64,000 nucleotides of DNA from Congeria kusceri (taxonomy: Eukaryota > Mollusca > Bivalvia > Myida > Dreissenidae). The stretch spans positions 73,050,974-73,114,973 of the forward strand of contig CM051025.1 in NCBI GenBank assembly GCA_027627225.1. Reading direction: 5' to 3'. Below the pieces are notes generated by a model that ran no database searches, had not been told where the DNA came from, and worked only from the letters and a program-made list of their open reading frames with translations. The position numbers and the translations under genes are program-made. Positions 30,840 through 43,100 of the stretch are shown in pieces; position 1 is the stretch's first letter; every line of letters begins with the position of its first letter.

Positions 30840-33146
30840 TATATATTGTCATCTCTCTCCATAAAAAAACACAACGCGATAAAAGCAAACCAATATATAC
30901 ATATATTTTTATTTAAAAGGTTCAATTAGTTTTATTTCTATAGGTAGTTATCAAAATCGTAAATGTCCCCTTCCATTTGTTTGTAGTTTTTTCGGGTTTC
31001 ATGGCAACTAAGACATGACACAAATCTGTCAGAAGGTCTGCGTTATTATGAGCAATACGATCAAATGTATTTTAAAATAGCGTGATAATTTACGTACATA
31101 CCGCCCGCTAGGCTGCTTTCGATTCCTTGTAAGAAAAAAATAGTGACATACAAATATAGCTTCAGCGCTGATGACGTTTAAGTAACGCACTGAAAACATT
31201 AAGGTGCACGTTATTCTCGTCGTTCAATTTAAATGGAATATGAATCGCTTTGAATTGAGTGATTGTGTATAACTGGGCGCTTATTTGTTTTAAGTCTGTT
31301 TATGCTATGAAATATAACACGGACACCAATGCAACGGCGCTTGTGTATTTTGAAGATAGATGTGCCGTGATCAAACGATTGGAGTGAATAATGTAACAGT
31401 CTCATAAATAAATTTCCGATGACTAAAAGAAAAAAATCTTTATTTTCGAAATACGAGCACCAGTTCCTTATTTCCGCTTAGAACAATATAATTATAATCA
31501 TGAAGGAAGTCATTTAAATGAGTAAAACTACATACACTCTGATAAGAAAATTCCATTTATTATAACAAATAAGTGGGCGATACTGTGTAATTTAACTAAA
31601 TGATTTTAACGTATTGTTTGTTATTTCTGTACATCTGTTAAATCAGTAAAAATTCTAAAATGACACGCGCAACATTTCCGTTGTTAAATTGCCAATAGTT
31701 CCGAAGTAGTTCCAAAACTTTAAAATACAGTTCGCATTGTAACTGCATAACATGTTGTCAGGTCATGTTAGAATCGAAATAATGTACTTTGTTTATCGGC
31801 TAATAATTCATTCGCATCAGAACGCCAATACGTTGTTTATTAGCCGATAGACAACTCTGACTTGAAAATTAGTTCTTAATTAAACCATTATGAACTATTT
31901 AATGACAACGGAATTATATCTTTGGAAATTAAAGCCATTTATGTTCGGTGCTCGTCCTCTGTTGAACTTCAGAAAGTATAAGGAATTCTTTATTAATGCG
32001 CTTATTACCACATTATGTTGCTACACAACGACTGCTTGACAACAAAATCGGTCGCAGTATATTATGTATCACATCACGCACATTAACGCGAAAATAGCAT
32101 AGCACCAAACATTCACGACTAGCATGCGCTATAATAAATAAGTAAATACTATGTTATATTCGGCATTATCTATTTATTATTGCTAATATATCATACACAC
32201 CCAGTACTCTATAAACCATAGAGCTTTGGGTTGTTTTCTTAATAATGTGTACTGTAATTTCATTTTATTTTGCGGTAGTTTAATTTTTCGCGGCCCGAAC
32301 ATAGCGCAAAATTAGAACTCCGCCTAAATTTTCTTTTTACATGAAAAAAAAAAATATCGATCACAATTGAAAAAAAAATGCACGAATTTAAGTCCGCATG
32401 ACTTAGCCGATTTTATGCGCGAGATGTATATGCACCGCGAAATAAACATATATTAATTATATTAATAACATTATCATTATATTAATAACATTATCATTGC
32501 TGATAGTACGGCAATCTATTACATAATAAATATCACCATCTAAGGGAATGGCTGATCTCCTAGTTTGATTTTCTTGACGTTTTCTCCGCATTGCATGTTC
32601 AAGATTTATTGACTAAACCTTCTGTGTACTCGAATTAAAAATATGTAGATGGGTAATTGATAAGGCCTGGTTCATTAAACTAATTAACTGTTTCCAAATA
32701 GGCTTTTCAGGACATGCTAGTAACGTGACTTCTATAAGGCTTTTCAGATAATCGATTAAGGCAGGACTATCAGATGCGAAAACAATGACAGTCAGATATT
32801 TTCAAATAACGTGATAACGTGACTACCTTCGTTGTTAATTTCTAAACATAAATGCAAACATACATTTTTCCGTGAGAATGTTTTTATTTTTTGTTGTTTG
32901 ACGGGTGTGTATGCGTGCGCAGCTGTTTACCTCAACTGAGCACAAAGTGCTCCGTGAGCTATTAGTGACTGTCATGCGTCGTCTGTCGTTCGTCGTTCGT
33001 AATTCGTCAACAATTGGGCTTGCGGACACTATGCATACTCCACTTTTCATTCGATCTTGACCACTCTTGCACATTTTGTCTATGGTCATATAATCTCGAA
33101 TAGGTTCGATAATAGGTTGAATTGGAACAGGGACACCAGAGTCATT
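30840..33146. other. intergenic; family L hairpin fragment only
   Basis: At 31759-31870 GTCATGTTAGAATCGAAAT is followed by a hairpin with arms TTTATCGGCTAATAA and TTATTAGCCGATA, a partial relative of the palindrome at 13906-14134. ATTATATTAATAACATTATC is directly duplicated at about 32457-32500. No gene is supported. Confidence 0.45.
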
Positions 33147-34679
33147 GTGTGCATGAATACATAGGCCAAAAGTTATGAAGCTGGGAACCACTAAGACAAA
33201 GTAGTGCCTAAAACTGTCTTTTTTCGGCGTAGCTTTCTCAGATCACTTTTGAACTAGATTTGTTGCGATAATGTTATGCAGCGGGAAAACTGAATGCCAA
33301 TATAAAAGGGCAAATTTTCTTATTCTAGGGAATGCAAACTTACAACAATGGTTTGATGTCTACCAATAACTGTTGCATTTTTTGGAGGTTTAAAATTAAC
33401 ATAATTGTTTACATAAGCGGTTAAAATAAAGTTATAAACATATCTTCGACACATACTCTAGAACAGAACATAATTATGAACACATTTACTCATTGTATGT
33501 CATGAACAGAATGTAATATTCATTCACGTAATGAAATAATTATTTAGTTTAGCCTACATCAGCGGCACGCTCTATAAATAGCAATTACAATGACCCCATG
33601 GGTTTGACCGATATCTGAGAATTATTGTGACCTGAAACGTTTCGGAGCCATACGTAGATATTCAGTGTGGATCGGTATGAAATGGTCTATTCTAGCATAT
33701 TCAACACACTTCAGAGAAAGGGTTGTATCATTGTAAAAATAGCGCGCGTTATAGCTGTGCTAATATACATTCATCGAATAGCGTCCGGAGAATCATAAAC
33801 CCGAGAATTGTAATAAATGGGAAATTTATATTTATAAACTTACTGTGCATGTTAATTTATATTTGAATTGCGGTTGCGTTTTTTTAAGAATTATTTATAA
33901 TTGCACCTTTCCTTCAACTTCTCCAGTAGATGTTATTCAATCTCTAAAATATGTAACATCTTTCTATAAATAAAATGTGGTGAAAGAAGTCTCGTAATAC
34001 TTGTACGTCGAAATGTTGTGCAAGTTACTTTTACTTCATTTGCGTAGCATGAATACACTATTTGCAAAACTAATAATACGTATAGTATATTATTTAACAT
34101 AACTATGTACACTGGTTTGATATATTATAATTATCATTCATTCCCGCAATTATTTTCTGACAATGCTAATTTGTTAAATACCTGCCAAATTCATGTAACA
34201 ATTACAGTAACGTAAATTACTAGCATTAGGTTATTAATTTATCACCGGTGAAAACATGGAAGGTATGATCGGTTAATTCACGGTACACATATTAATAATG
34301 TTTGAGTTTATCTCAAATTAATTTTGGGTCCGATAAGTTTTCTGATGGTGTCCGAAAAATCTACAGTCCGAGAAGTCTCCTTAGTGGAGACAAAAAAAAT
34401 CTGGGGACCGAGTCGTCACGTATCCGATCATCTTGTCCCTCATGTATTATGTTTCGGGTAAAAAGTTACATCTAAATATTAATTTCAACGCCGATTGTTT
34501 TTTTTTAAAGACATTTCTTGTTTCTTATTTCTTACATATATACCTTGAACGTGATACCAAAACATTTCAGTTAAACTGTATTTTAAAAATCATATGCCTT
34601 ATACACTGAACCCTATGTGTTTATTATCTAACTGATGTAACCTTGAGGATGTGACTTCCGTTTTGGTGTAATTTGACCT
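33147..34679 (+). repeat. dispersed repeat D, copy 2, split by element E
   Basis: Blocks 33147-33224 and 34522-34679 are the two halves of the repeat that is continuous (in reverse complement) at 3218-3461. The interruption is described separately. Confidence 0.72.
33225..34493 (+). mobile_element. element E, copy 1: 1.27-kb insertion in repeat D
   Basis: It begins CGGCGTAGCT and ends CAACGCCG, so a short terminal inverted repeat CGGCGT/ACGCCG is possible. A second copy at 45232-46340 follows it base for base over long stretches (ATAAAGTTATAAACATATCT, GAATCCTAAACCCGAGAATT-type, TTTATCTCAAATTAATTTTG). No long open frame occurs, so it is probably non-autonomous. The class is unknown. The exact right breakpoint is uncertain by about 25 bp because of a T-run. 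Confidence 0.7.
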
Positions 34680-36361
34680 CTAAGCGATTTGATTCAAACG
34701 ATTACTGTACTAATGATTGTCAGCTTGATTCTAGAACCTGATTCTTAAACCGACCAAAGTGGCGACATTAAGGTCTAATTGATAATGCGTATACCATTAA
34801 CTTAATGATACTTAACGTAAACTCGTAGATTTAACAAATCCCCATCTCACTATCCGTGTTCGTTACGGATTGATTTTTTGAATTAATACGGTTCATTATT
34901 TCAATTGACAACCACTTTTAGCACTGCGAAAATGTAAAATTGCAAATAATTACCTTTAGTAGCTTAACTTCGGGTCAAATACCTATAACCGGTAGTCGGT
35001 TTCTCTGTCTAGAGACTTGAGGTGTGAAAGGGAACCCAGGTGTATATTGGTATGCATGTCTAATATGACTTACCTGTCAACACCTTTTGGGCCCCAAATG
35101 TCAAAAAAACCAAACTAACCCCTACAAAATATTCCCGGACGTGTCATTTAAGATGGCCTCACACGGAAGTTTTCATTACAGATTATATTTTATTTTCAAA
35201 CTTTCCCAATCAAAACCTTACATACGTAGAGCGGTTCTTGTTTTTGTACTTGTGTGTTAATCGTCGGACAATAATTGGTGAAAAGGTTTTTTTTTTATTA
35301 ACTTGTTGCTTATATTTGTGAAGACGGAAAATGCCGTCGTGCAAACGAAGGTTGGAACAAATTCGAAATGAGAGTGTAAAAGTGGCAAAAAATCCATTAG
35401 TTTATTAAAATTTGTGCAGAGGACAGACGGAACTGAAAGGTAATTATATATTTGCTACGAATCTTTAGGTTTGTAAATATATAGTATCTATCGATCTATA
35501 ATTACTAAGAATATAATTATGTGATCCACAGAATTTGCTTCCCAAATTTCTCGTACTTTACGGACAATCAAGTTTATATTAAAACACGCCGCGTACTACT
35601 TACGTTATATACAGAGAATTACATAAAATAAACGCGTTCGGCAGATATACAATATACAATATGTTTTTCTCGTTAGTTTAATCCGTGTGAATATTGAATA
35701 TTGCGTGTGCCAAAACTTGCATTTGGTACAATAGTGTGCTAACATGCTTTTATGTTGTTTATATATATATATAATTTGTATATATAAATATGATACCCAT
35801 AGACAACACACTGACACACATGTGCCCTTTTAAAAGAACACAATGCCCTTTTTGAATATATTGCGTCATGGCCCTCTGCCTTCCTGGATAAAACACTATG
35901 TAGTGTCCTATACAAATTTGCCAAACACTGGCATTGCAATCTTGATATAGAAAAAATAAGTTATGATGCAAGGACTGGCATTATATTCAGGTTCCCTGGT
36001 ATTTCCCTGATATTTCTCTGACGGAAATGTGATTTCCCAGTCAACTATTGTCAGATTATTGGCACGATTGGTCCATAGTGTAGCAGAGTATATGGATACT
36101 TGAATTTCAGCCTCCATAGCAATTTTTTCTGTTAACTTTTTATTACACAAGTATACGTTTTTTGTATTGTTTTATTGTCTGTTTTCTAAGATTCAAAATT
36201 TCGGGTTCTCACTTTGGATTTTTTTTATTTCACCTTTGATCAAATTCGCTGATTGTTCCATGATTTGTTTTCAAAATTTTCCTATTCACTTATTTGTCCA
36301 TGCGGATTTTTTCAGAACTTTTCATTGCTTTCCATGTTTTCCAGAATCATTGGCCGCCCTC
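34680..36361. other. intergenic upstream of the RGS-anchor gene
   Basis: A 25-codon frame at 35331-35408 (ATGCCGTCGTGCAAACG) has a reasonable start context but no recognisable homology. A TATATA run lies at 35760-35790. Nothing else is supported. Confidence 0.4.
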
Positions 36362-36619
36362 GGCCCGTATTCACCAACCCATTCTTACACTTGAGAATAG
36401 AGAATATTCTTGAAAATTGTTATGTTCGAAAAAAGATGTTAATGTGAATTTTACTTGGTTTTCACGAACACTTAATATTATGGCATTCTTTATTTAGCAT
36501 TTTAAAAGGCATAAGCAACATAGGTACCCGGCATATTTGCGAACGCCCACATATTATGTCTTGAGTTTAAGTCTGTTCTTTATTCTTAAGTATAAAACTG
36601 GCTCGGTGAATACGGGCCC
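36362..36619. mobile_element. MITE-like family G, copy 3, close to the gene start
   Basis: The inverted ends are CGGCCCGTATTCACCAACCC and GGCTCGGTGAATACGGGCCC. It ends 365 bp before the start codon of the RGS-anchor gene, so it probably lies in the promoter-proximal or 5' untranslated region. Confidence 0.8.
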
Positions 36620-36984
36620 AGATTTAAGAAAAGACGACGACAAATGTTTTGCTTTCAGACCGACCTAGCCAAGTCGACCTCCAGACGCGTTGCTGCTAAA
36701 ACACTCAGTTGCGTCAATTCATTAACGCCACGTGCCTCCCCGATGATTAGAAAATGACACATGGGAGTGTAGAACGCACATGGTGTAAACACTGGAATTC
36801 ATAAATATGGTAAAGGTTGAAGTGATTCTTCATCATCAAACATTAAGCAGCACAAACCACTTAAAATATTGAACATGTTGAAAAGAACTTTTGCAGAACG
36901 TGGGGACTTCAACGAAAAACATTCGCACTATTTTATCTTTGTGGAAACGGAAGTGAATATCATAAAACTGTTCCATGTTGAACC

Positions 36985-37131
36985 ATGTCCGGTCTGGAGC
37001 AGACCAGTCCCGGAAGAGACGCCGACAACAACGGTGAGCCTAAACTGATGTCATTCACTGGCGTCATTGACGTCGGGGAGCCGACTAGATGCTCCATTCT
37101 ATCACACAACGATAAGGACCTATTTCCAAAG
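36985..37131 (+). CDS. RGS-anchor gene, coding exon 1 (aa 1-49)
   Basis: It starts at ATG in context AACCATGTCC and ends CCAAAG|GTATGT in phase 0. It encodes a hydrophilic N-terminal extension beginning MSGLEQTSPGRDADNN, with no signal peptide. The exon is GC-richer than its flanks. Confidence 0.82.
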
Positions 37132-40100
37132 GTATGTGGATAGTGCAATTTGTTTTAAGTAATAATAAAAATTCCTTATTTTTGTCTTGAATAAAGATAT
37201 AAAAAAGGAACCGTATGTGTATTAACCTCAAATCATAAATTTTCTATTTGAAATCTTCTTGAACACAAATGTTAGTTATATAAAACTGTTTAGCTTTTTC
37301 TTTCAAGATAATTTGTATATATATTTTAATCCTGTTATAGAAATATAAAATCAAGAAACAAAAGTCGTCGCGTGATCGTGGTAATCCTAACGCTAATTGC
37401 ATGGATGATAATGGGAAATCGTGGCATATCAATTACTTTATATTGAAATGCCTGTCCTGAAAGACCATGCGGAAGCTGTCGGAAACGTGGATTAATATTT
37501 CATCATCGCTTAAACGGCATATATACGTATATTCTGTGCAAAACCCAGTTGACATTTCAATGCGGAACGTGTAACGATTAATGTTTCAATAATTGGCGCA
37601 TTATCAAAGTGGGCCTTGAAAATGCTGCAGGTTATACAAAACCTACTGTTCTGTAAAGGTCATATTAAACAAAACAAATCTACACACATCATAAACCGTG
37701 ACATATTCTAGTATCCGCCCTCTTGAAAACACTAGATATCAAATGTTTCTGCCCTTTCTAGTACGTTCCGAAAGCAATATTGTAGACATTTTTGTTCATA
37801 TGAACTGGGCTGTTGTTGTTGTTGTTTATGTTGGATTATATATAGTACTATATAAGTATGTTGAATCAGTCAAATAATTATTATAAGAAAACAACTAAGT
37901 AATGTATTGGTTAAATCCAGTCTCAATGAATTTAGCAATGTTTTATTGCTTCACTGTTATTGTTTTTTCGCGTTTTTTCCCCAATTCAATAGACATAGGC
38001 ACTTTTAATATTTCCCCATAAAACACTGATCAGACTGTCTTGTTCTTATGAAATAAATTGCATATACATGTACATGTTCATCAAAACGTTGTTTACTTCA
38101 CGTTTTCACTTCAGAAAATTGAGATTGTAATTTGTCTTCAATCACACTTTCAGTTTTTCATGGTTATTAACTTGTTTGTATACTATGGCAGTTAACAGGC
38201 TCTGGAAGTGCATGTTTTCTGAATGACATTGACCATTGCAGCACATTTCACGTTTTCTTTCATGTCAGATTTCTAGAATTTCAAGGACTTCGTGTTCGAT
38301 TTGTTCTGCAAATAATGAATGGATCTGCGGTATAATATGGTCAAAGGTATTCAAATTATTTTTAATTTCTTACCTGATCTATTGCGCTTTGTACGAAATA
38401 TACGAGAGTTTGATATGTGAACGTATCTAAAACAATACAATTACTTTCAACGGATTATGTTAAGTGGAACATCATATGAAAATAATTTTAATACATATCT
38501 CTGCGAAACATATTCACCAATATTAACAATGTCCAGTTTTGCCGTGTCGACTGTGCCACGCTGGCCCTATGGCACTATGGAGTTGTAATTTGATTTTTGA
38601 CTTTAATGACTTTACTTTTCTCCACCCCCTAACGGCACGTGTTTAAATACGCGTCCTTGCATCCATATTCGTTAAATGTATTTTCTTGATTTATTGGTTT
38701 CCTATTTCCTTCGGCCTCATGTCTGACGTCATGTCTGACGTAGCTGTTACTGTACATAAGCACAAAAACGCTGGGCGTCATACCGTTGGCATTGGGACCA
38801 CAACAATCACTTAATTGGGCTTTCATGAACCAAAACTAAAATTTAAATGATTGTGTAGTCAATCATAGTTAAGAACTTAAAAACGATGAATAAAAGTAAT
38901 ACACAATATTAGACTCACGGAACATAACGAACTTCATAACAAATCCATTTTGCATCATTTTCTTTGAGCTAGTAGCGTATGTAGGCCAACGGTTTACGAG
39001 GTGCCAAATTATTTTGCAGCAAGAGGGAAACCTGGACATTTTGCGTCGAATTGCATTCCTTGAATTTTGAAAATCGTTCTGACATGATATAAACACAACC
39101 AACGAATCGTACTGATTTCGACCATCCACTATTGCTAATTGTCACCGCGAAGGAAGTGACATTGCGACAATTGTATACACAACAAAACGTTGTGATGATA
39201 ATGATTCGCCGATGTAAAGGTTGGTTGAAGATGATAGATCTCAAAATTAAACCATTTTGAATATTTTTGCCAGCTAAATTTGTCGTATGCCGAGAAGTTT
39301 TGGCGCCAACAGCAATATAAGTCGACGCGTGTTTATATTTCGAGATAAATCCTACCTGTTTGAATCCAATACCCGTTTCAACATTTCATAGAATTGTCCA
39401 CCATAGTTGTGAAACACTTTGGCGTTGTAAAACGTTAGATACTGGAAACGCTGCGTGTTGATTTGAAGTAGGGGGTTCAGGTATCATAATGTGACGTAGA
39501 ACGGAGATCGTTTGCGACATGCAGATTTCAAGCAACGGTCAAACAGTTCAAGTTGACATTGCAGGAAAAAAAAAACTCGCAACATTTTGTCGTTTCCGGG
39601 GTACTTAATCAACAAGACAAAGAGCATTGCGCATCAGTAATGATGGAAAATGAACGAACTACGACAAATTATTGGCTTGAATAATTGATACAACTGTGCA
39701 TTGCCATCGATTTAAATTGCATAAACATCATTTTCCATTTGCCATAATTTCTAGGTATACTTTAATGCGTGGAAAACGCTCAGTGTCATGATAAATTTAA
39801 ACTAAAAATCACAGTCCTCACGTCTTGGTATGAGGCGTGTCGTGTAAAAATCGGGCTAAATGCATGTGCGTAAAGTGTCGTCCCGGATTAGCCTGTACAG
39901 TCCGCACAGGCTAATCCGGGACGACACTTTCCGCCAACAGTGATTTATGTCTAGAAGAGACTTTCTTCAGACAGAAAAGAGCGTAATAGCGGAAAGTGTC
40001 GTCCTGGATTAGCCTTTGCGGACTGCACAGGCTTATCCGAGATGACACTTTACGCAAATGCATTACGCCCGGTTTCCCACGACACGGGGTTTCCTTCCAG

Positions 40101-43100
40101 TGACTGGTTAATTATTTTTTTTTAAAGTACTTGTACGTATGTGTGCACTTTTTTTCCCTTTTAAATCATGTTCTTAGACGCAACATAATATCTTATATAA
40201 GTTCTTGAAATATACGCGAAGTAGTTTGTTTTAAGATTTCGATTGCATTAAGCAAATCCCAAAATGAGTAACAAACCTGTCAGATGAACCAATAACGTAA
40301 TATTATATATGACGCAGTAGTTGTCAAATCCAAATTTTCACACTGCTTATGTGTACTTTATATCAGTTATAAGCATAATATTATGTTAGAAACAGTCACA
40401 GAATACCACCGTGGGTAATAATACCGCGATTGGTTAGAGATTTAAATATTTAAACCAGCAACAACGATTATGAAATCCAACTTTTCCTGGAATCATTTGT
40501 ATAGTTATGTTGATTATATATGTTTTTATTATGCTCGCCGAAGGGGGGGGGGGATATAGTCGCCGCTTTGTCCGTCCGTACAAAAGTGTTTGCCTTAATG
40601 AGACGGTATGTACACCAAAGGTCAAGGTCATACTTAAAGGTCAAATGTCTAAATTGGCTTTTTGCTAGTCCGGACTTATAACTTGGCCATAAATGGATAG
40701 ATTTTATTATCACTTTACAAAAATGTTTGTCTCAGCAACAAAGTGTGTCACTATGAATCAGGTCCATTGGTGAAAGGTCAAGGCCACAATTAGAGGCCAA
40801 AGAGGCATCCGAGGGCATCAATCGGTTCTACCTATATTCTTGTTAATATTGACCGTTCAACTGTCTAATTACAAGTAGAAAATTCCGACTCTTATACACA
40901 AATTACAATTATAATTTCTATACATGGTTCAATACTATTCATGTATAGAAATGATAATTGTATTTTGTGTTTAAGGAATTGTTGTAGTTTTTTAATATAT
41001 ACCTGTATATAAATGCGTTAGCTATATTTTATATATGTTATCAATTTTCCAGATCCTAAAAGAAATAAACGAAGAGACGGCCCGCTACTGCATCCTGGCG
41101 TCCTTGTTGGGGACGCGGGCTGACGGGGAGACAATGCGCCGGAAGTTGAAACTCTCCAGGAGTCGAATCGGATACCACACGAAACAAGCGCAAAACAAAC
41201 TCATTCCTGTCCTCAAGAGGTATGCGTAAGTCTAAGGTTTGCGAAACTCATCATAGTTTAAACATAAATTATTTACTTCTAATACAATTGGCAAGTATAT
41301 AAATATATAACTCATTTTTTATTTTGGAAGTTTCAATACCATGATGTTGTAATGACCTGTTTTGTTCTGATCGATGGCGCAAAATGATTATACATCTAAA
41401 GGGTTTAAACAGTTATTAATTGTTACCGGGAATACAAGCTATGTTTACTATTCTAACTAGCAAACAAACTTGCCTGCGTACACCATATGCAGAAAATGTC
41501 CGAATATATACATGTTTTTTTTTTTTTTCCCTTTGCTGTTACGTAAACACAAGTAAATAATATAATACATTAAAAAAAGTGCGCAATGTCGTATACAACT
41601 GGAATAAAAATGTATAGAAAAGAAATTATTTTAAAGTTAAAGATACAATTTTACTTCTGATGTTTCTGTAATACTGCCCCTGCGTCTGCATCGTCAGGAA
41701 GGCGTCACGCGCGTGCCGCGACGAGGAGCTGGAACGAATGTATCGGGCGTTCTCGGCGTGCCTGGAATACCTGGAGGAGCAGTACACGGTCTCCCTGTAC
41801 ATCGAAAACGACTTCATCCTGAACACAGGTACGCGTGAGTCTGCAATTGACAACCCGTGGATATTGTGTCCGCCTAGCAACCGGGATGTCCCGGGTTCGA
41901 TCCCCTCTCTGGGAACGTACTCAAGTTATCCCCCAAAGACACCAAGTACTGTTTGTACCCAGTAAACGGACTCGAGAGTGTCTCAATAAGCCGTAGGCTT
42001 TCGATGCAATCGAGCTAAAATACATAGGTTTAAACTAAATTATTGGATTGCTTTATGTCGGTCGGTCAGTCTGTCGGTCTGTAGATCCCTTTCGTTTCTG
42101 TCAAGTCAAAGTCAAACAGATTTCATCCGATCTACCCAAGTGGCCCTTGATTGATATTAGACTGTGGTTTGAGTCCTGCCAAAAACTATATTTTTTTCTT
42201 TTCATATTTTTTGTTTACTTTAAAATCATTTTTCTTTATTTCGTCTTTTTTATTTCTCGGTTTTAAATTTTCTTGTTTAGTTTAATAACCGTGCTGTTAT
42301 TTACAAGTGAAAATTATTACAATCTTACAATATTAACAAGACGCAGTGCAACAACTGTCAAAGATCAACTGAAAAAAAATAATGACACCAAAGTACCATT
42401 TTGCGAATTAAAGTGGCATATTGACGGTAATTCCCGTAAATATAGAAACGTATTAACAAGCACATTATCATTTTTAACTCGACGATTTTTGGTTAAGGTT
42501 TTTTAGTCCATTTCTCACAAAAATATCAAAGGTATCCATTTGAAACTTTCAATACTTGTTCACTATTAAAGGATAATCCATTACAAGAAGACAGGTAACT
42601 CTGTGATTTGTATTTCCAGAGTTATCTGCCCTTGATTTGACTTAAAACTTGCCATATTTTGACAATTTTTGGTAACTTTAAAATTTCCCAATAACTATCA
42701 AAGACATGAAATTGAAACACAAGGTACTTGTTTATGGTGCTGCTCCCATTCTGCAGCAAGATGAGGTAACGCTTTTACTGATTTTATTGGAGTTATTACC
42801 CTTTTCAACTAACAATTTCCGCTTTAGGTAAAATTTCTCAATACCTATATGAGATATTGACTTAAAACTCAAAGTACACAATCACAGGGATGAAATTATT
42901 TTGTAAACAAGAGGAGGTAACTCTATCAAGGATTTGTTTGGGTTATAGCCCCTTTTTCAACTTAGAATTTTCGCTTTAGGTCAAATTTCACAATATCTAT
43001 AAGAGATATTGACTTGAAACTCAAAATACTTGATCAGAGTTATGAAACCATACTGTAGACAAGATGAGGTAAGTATATCAAGGATTTGGTGGAGTTTTTG

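Noticed and set aside
32835..33191. 118-codon minus-strand frame
   Set aside because: Overlaps the start of dispersed repeat D and has no recognisable domain.
35331..35408. Small basic peptide of 25 codons as a gene start
   Set aside because: No continuation exon or homology visible, so it is mentioned only in the intergenic note.
38236..38430. 64-codon frame as an extra exon in intron 1
   Set aside because: Exons 1 and 2 already join in phase, the composition is AT-biased and no donor in phase was found.
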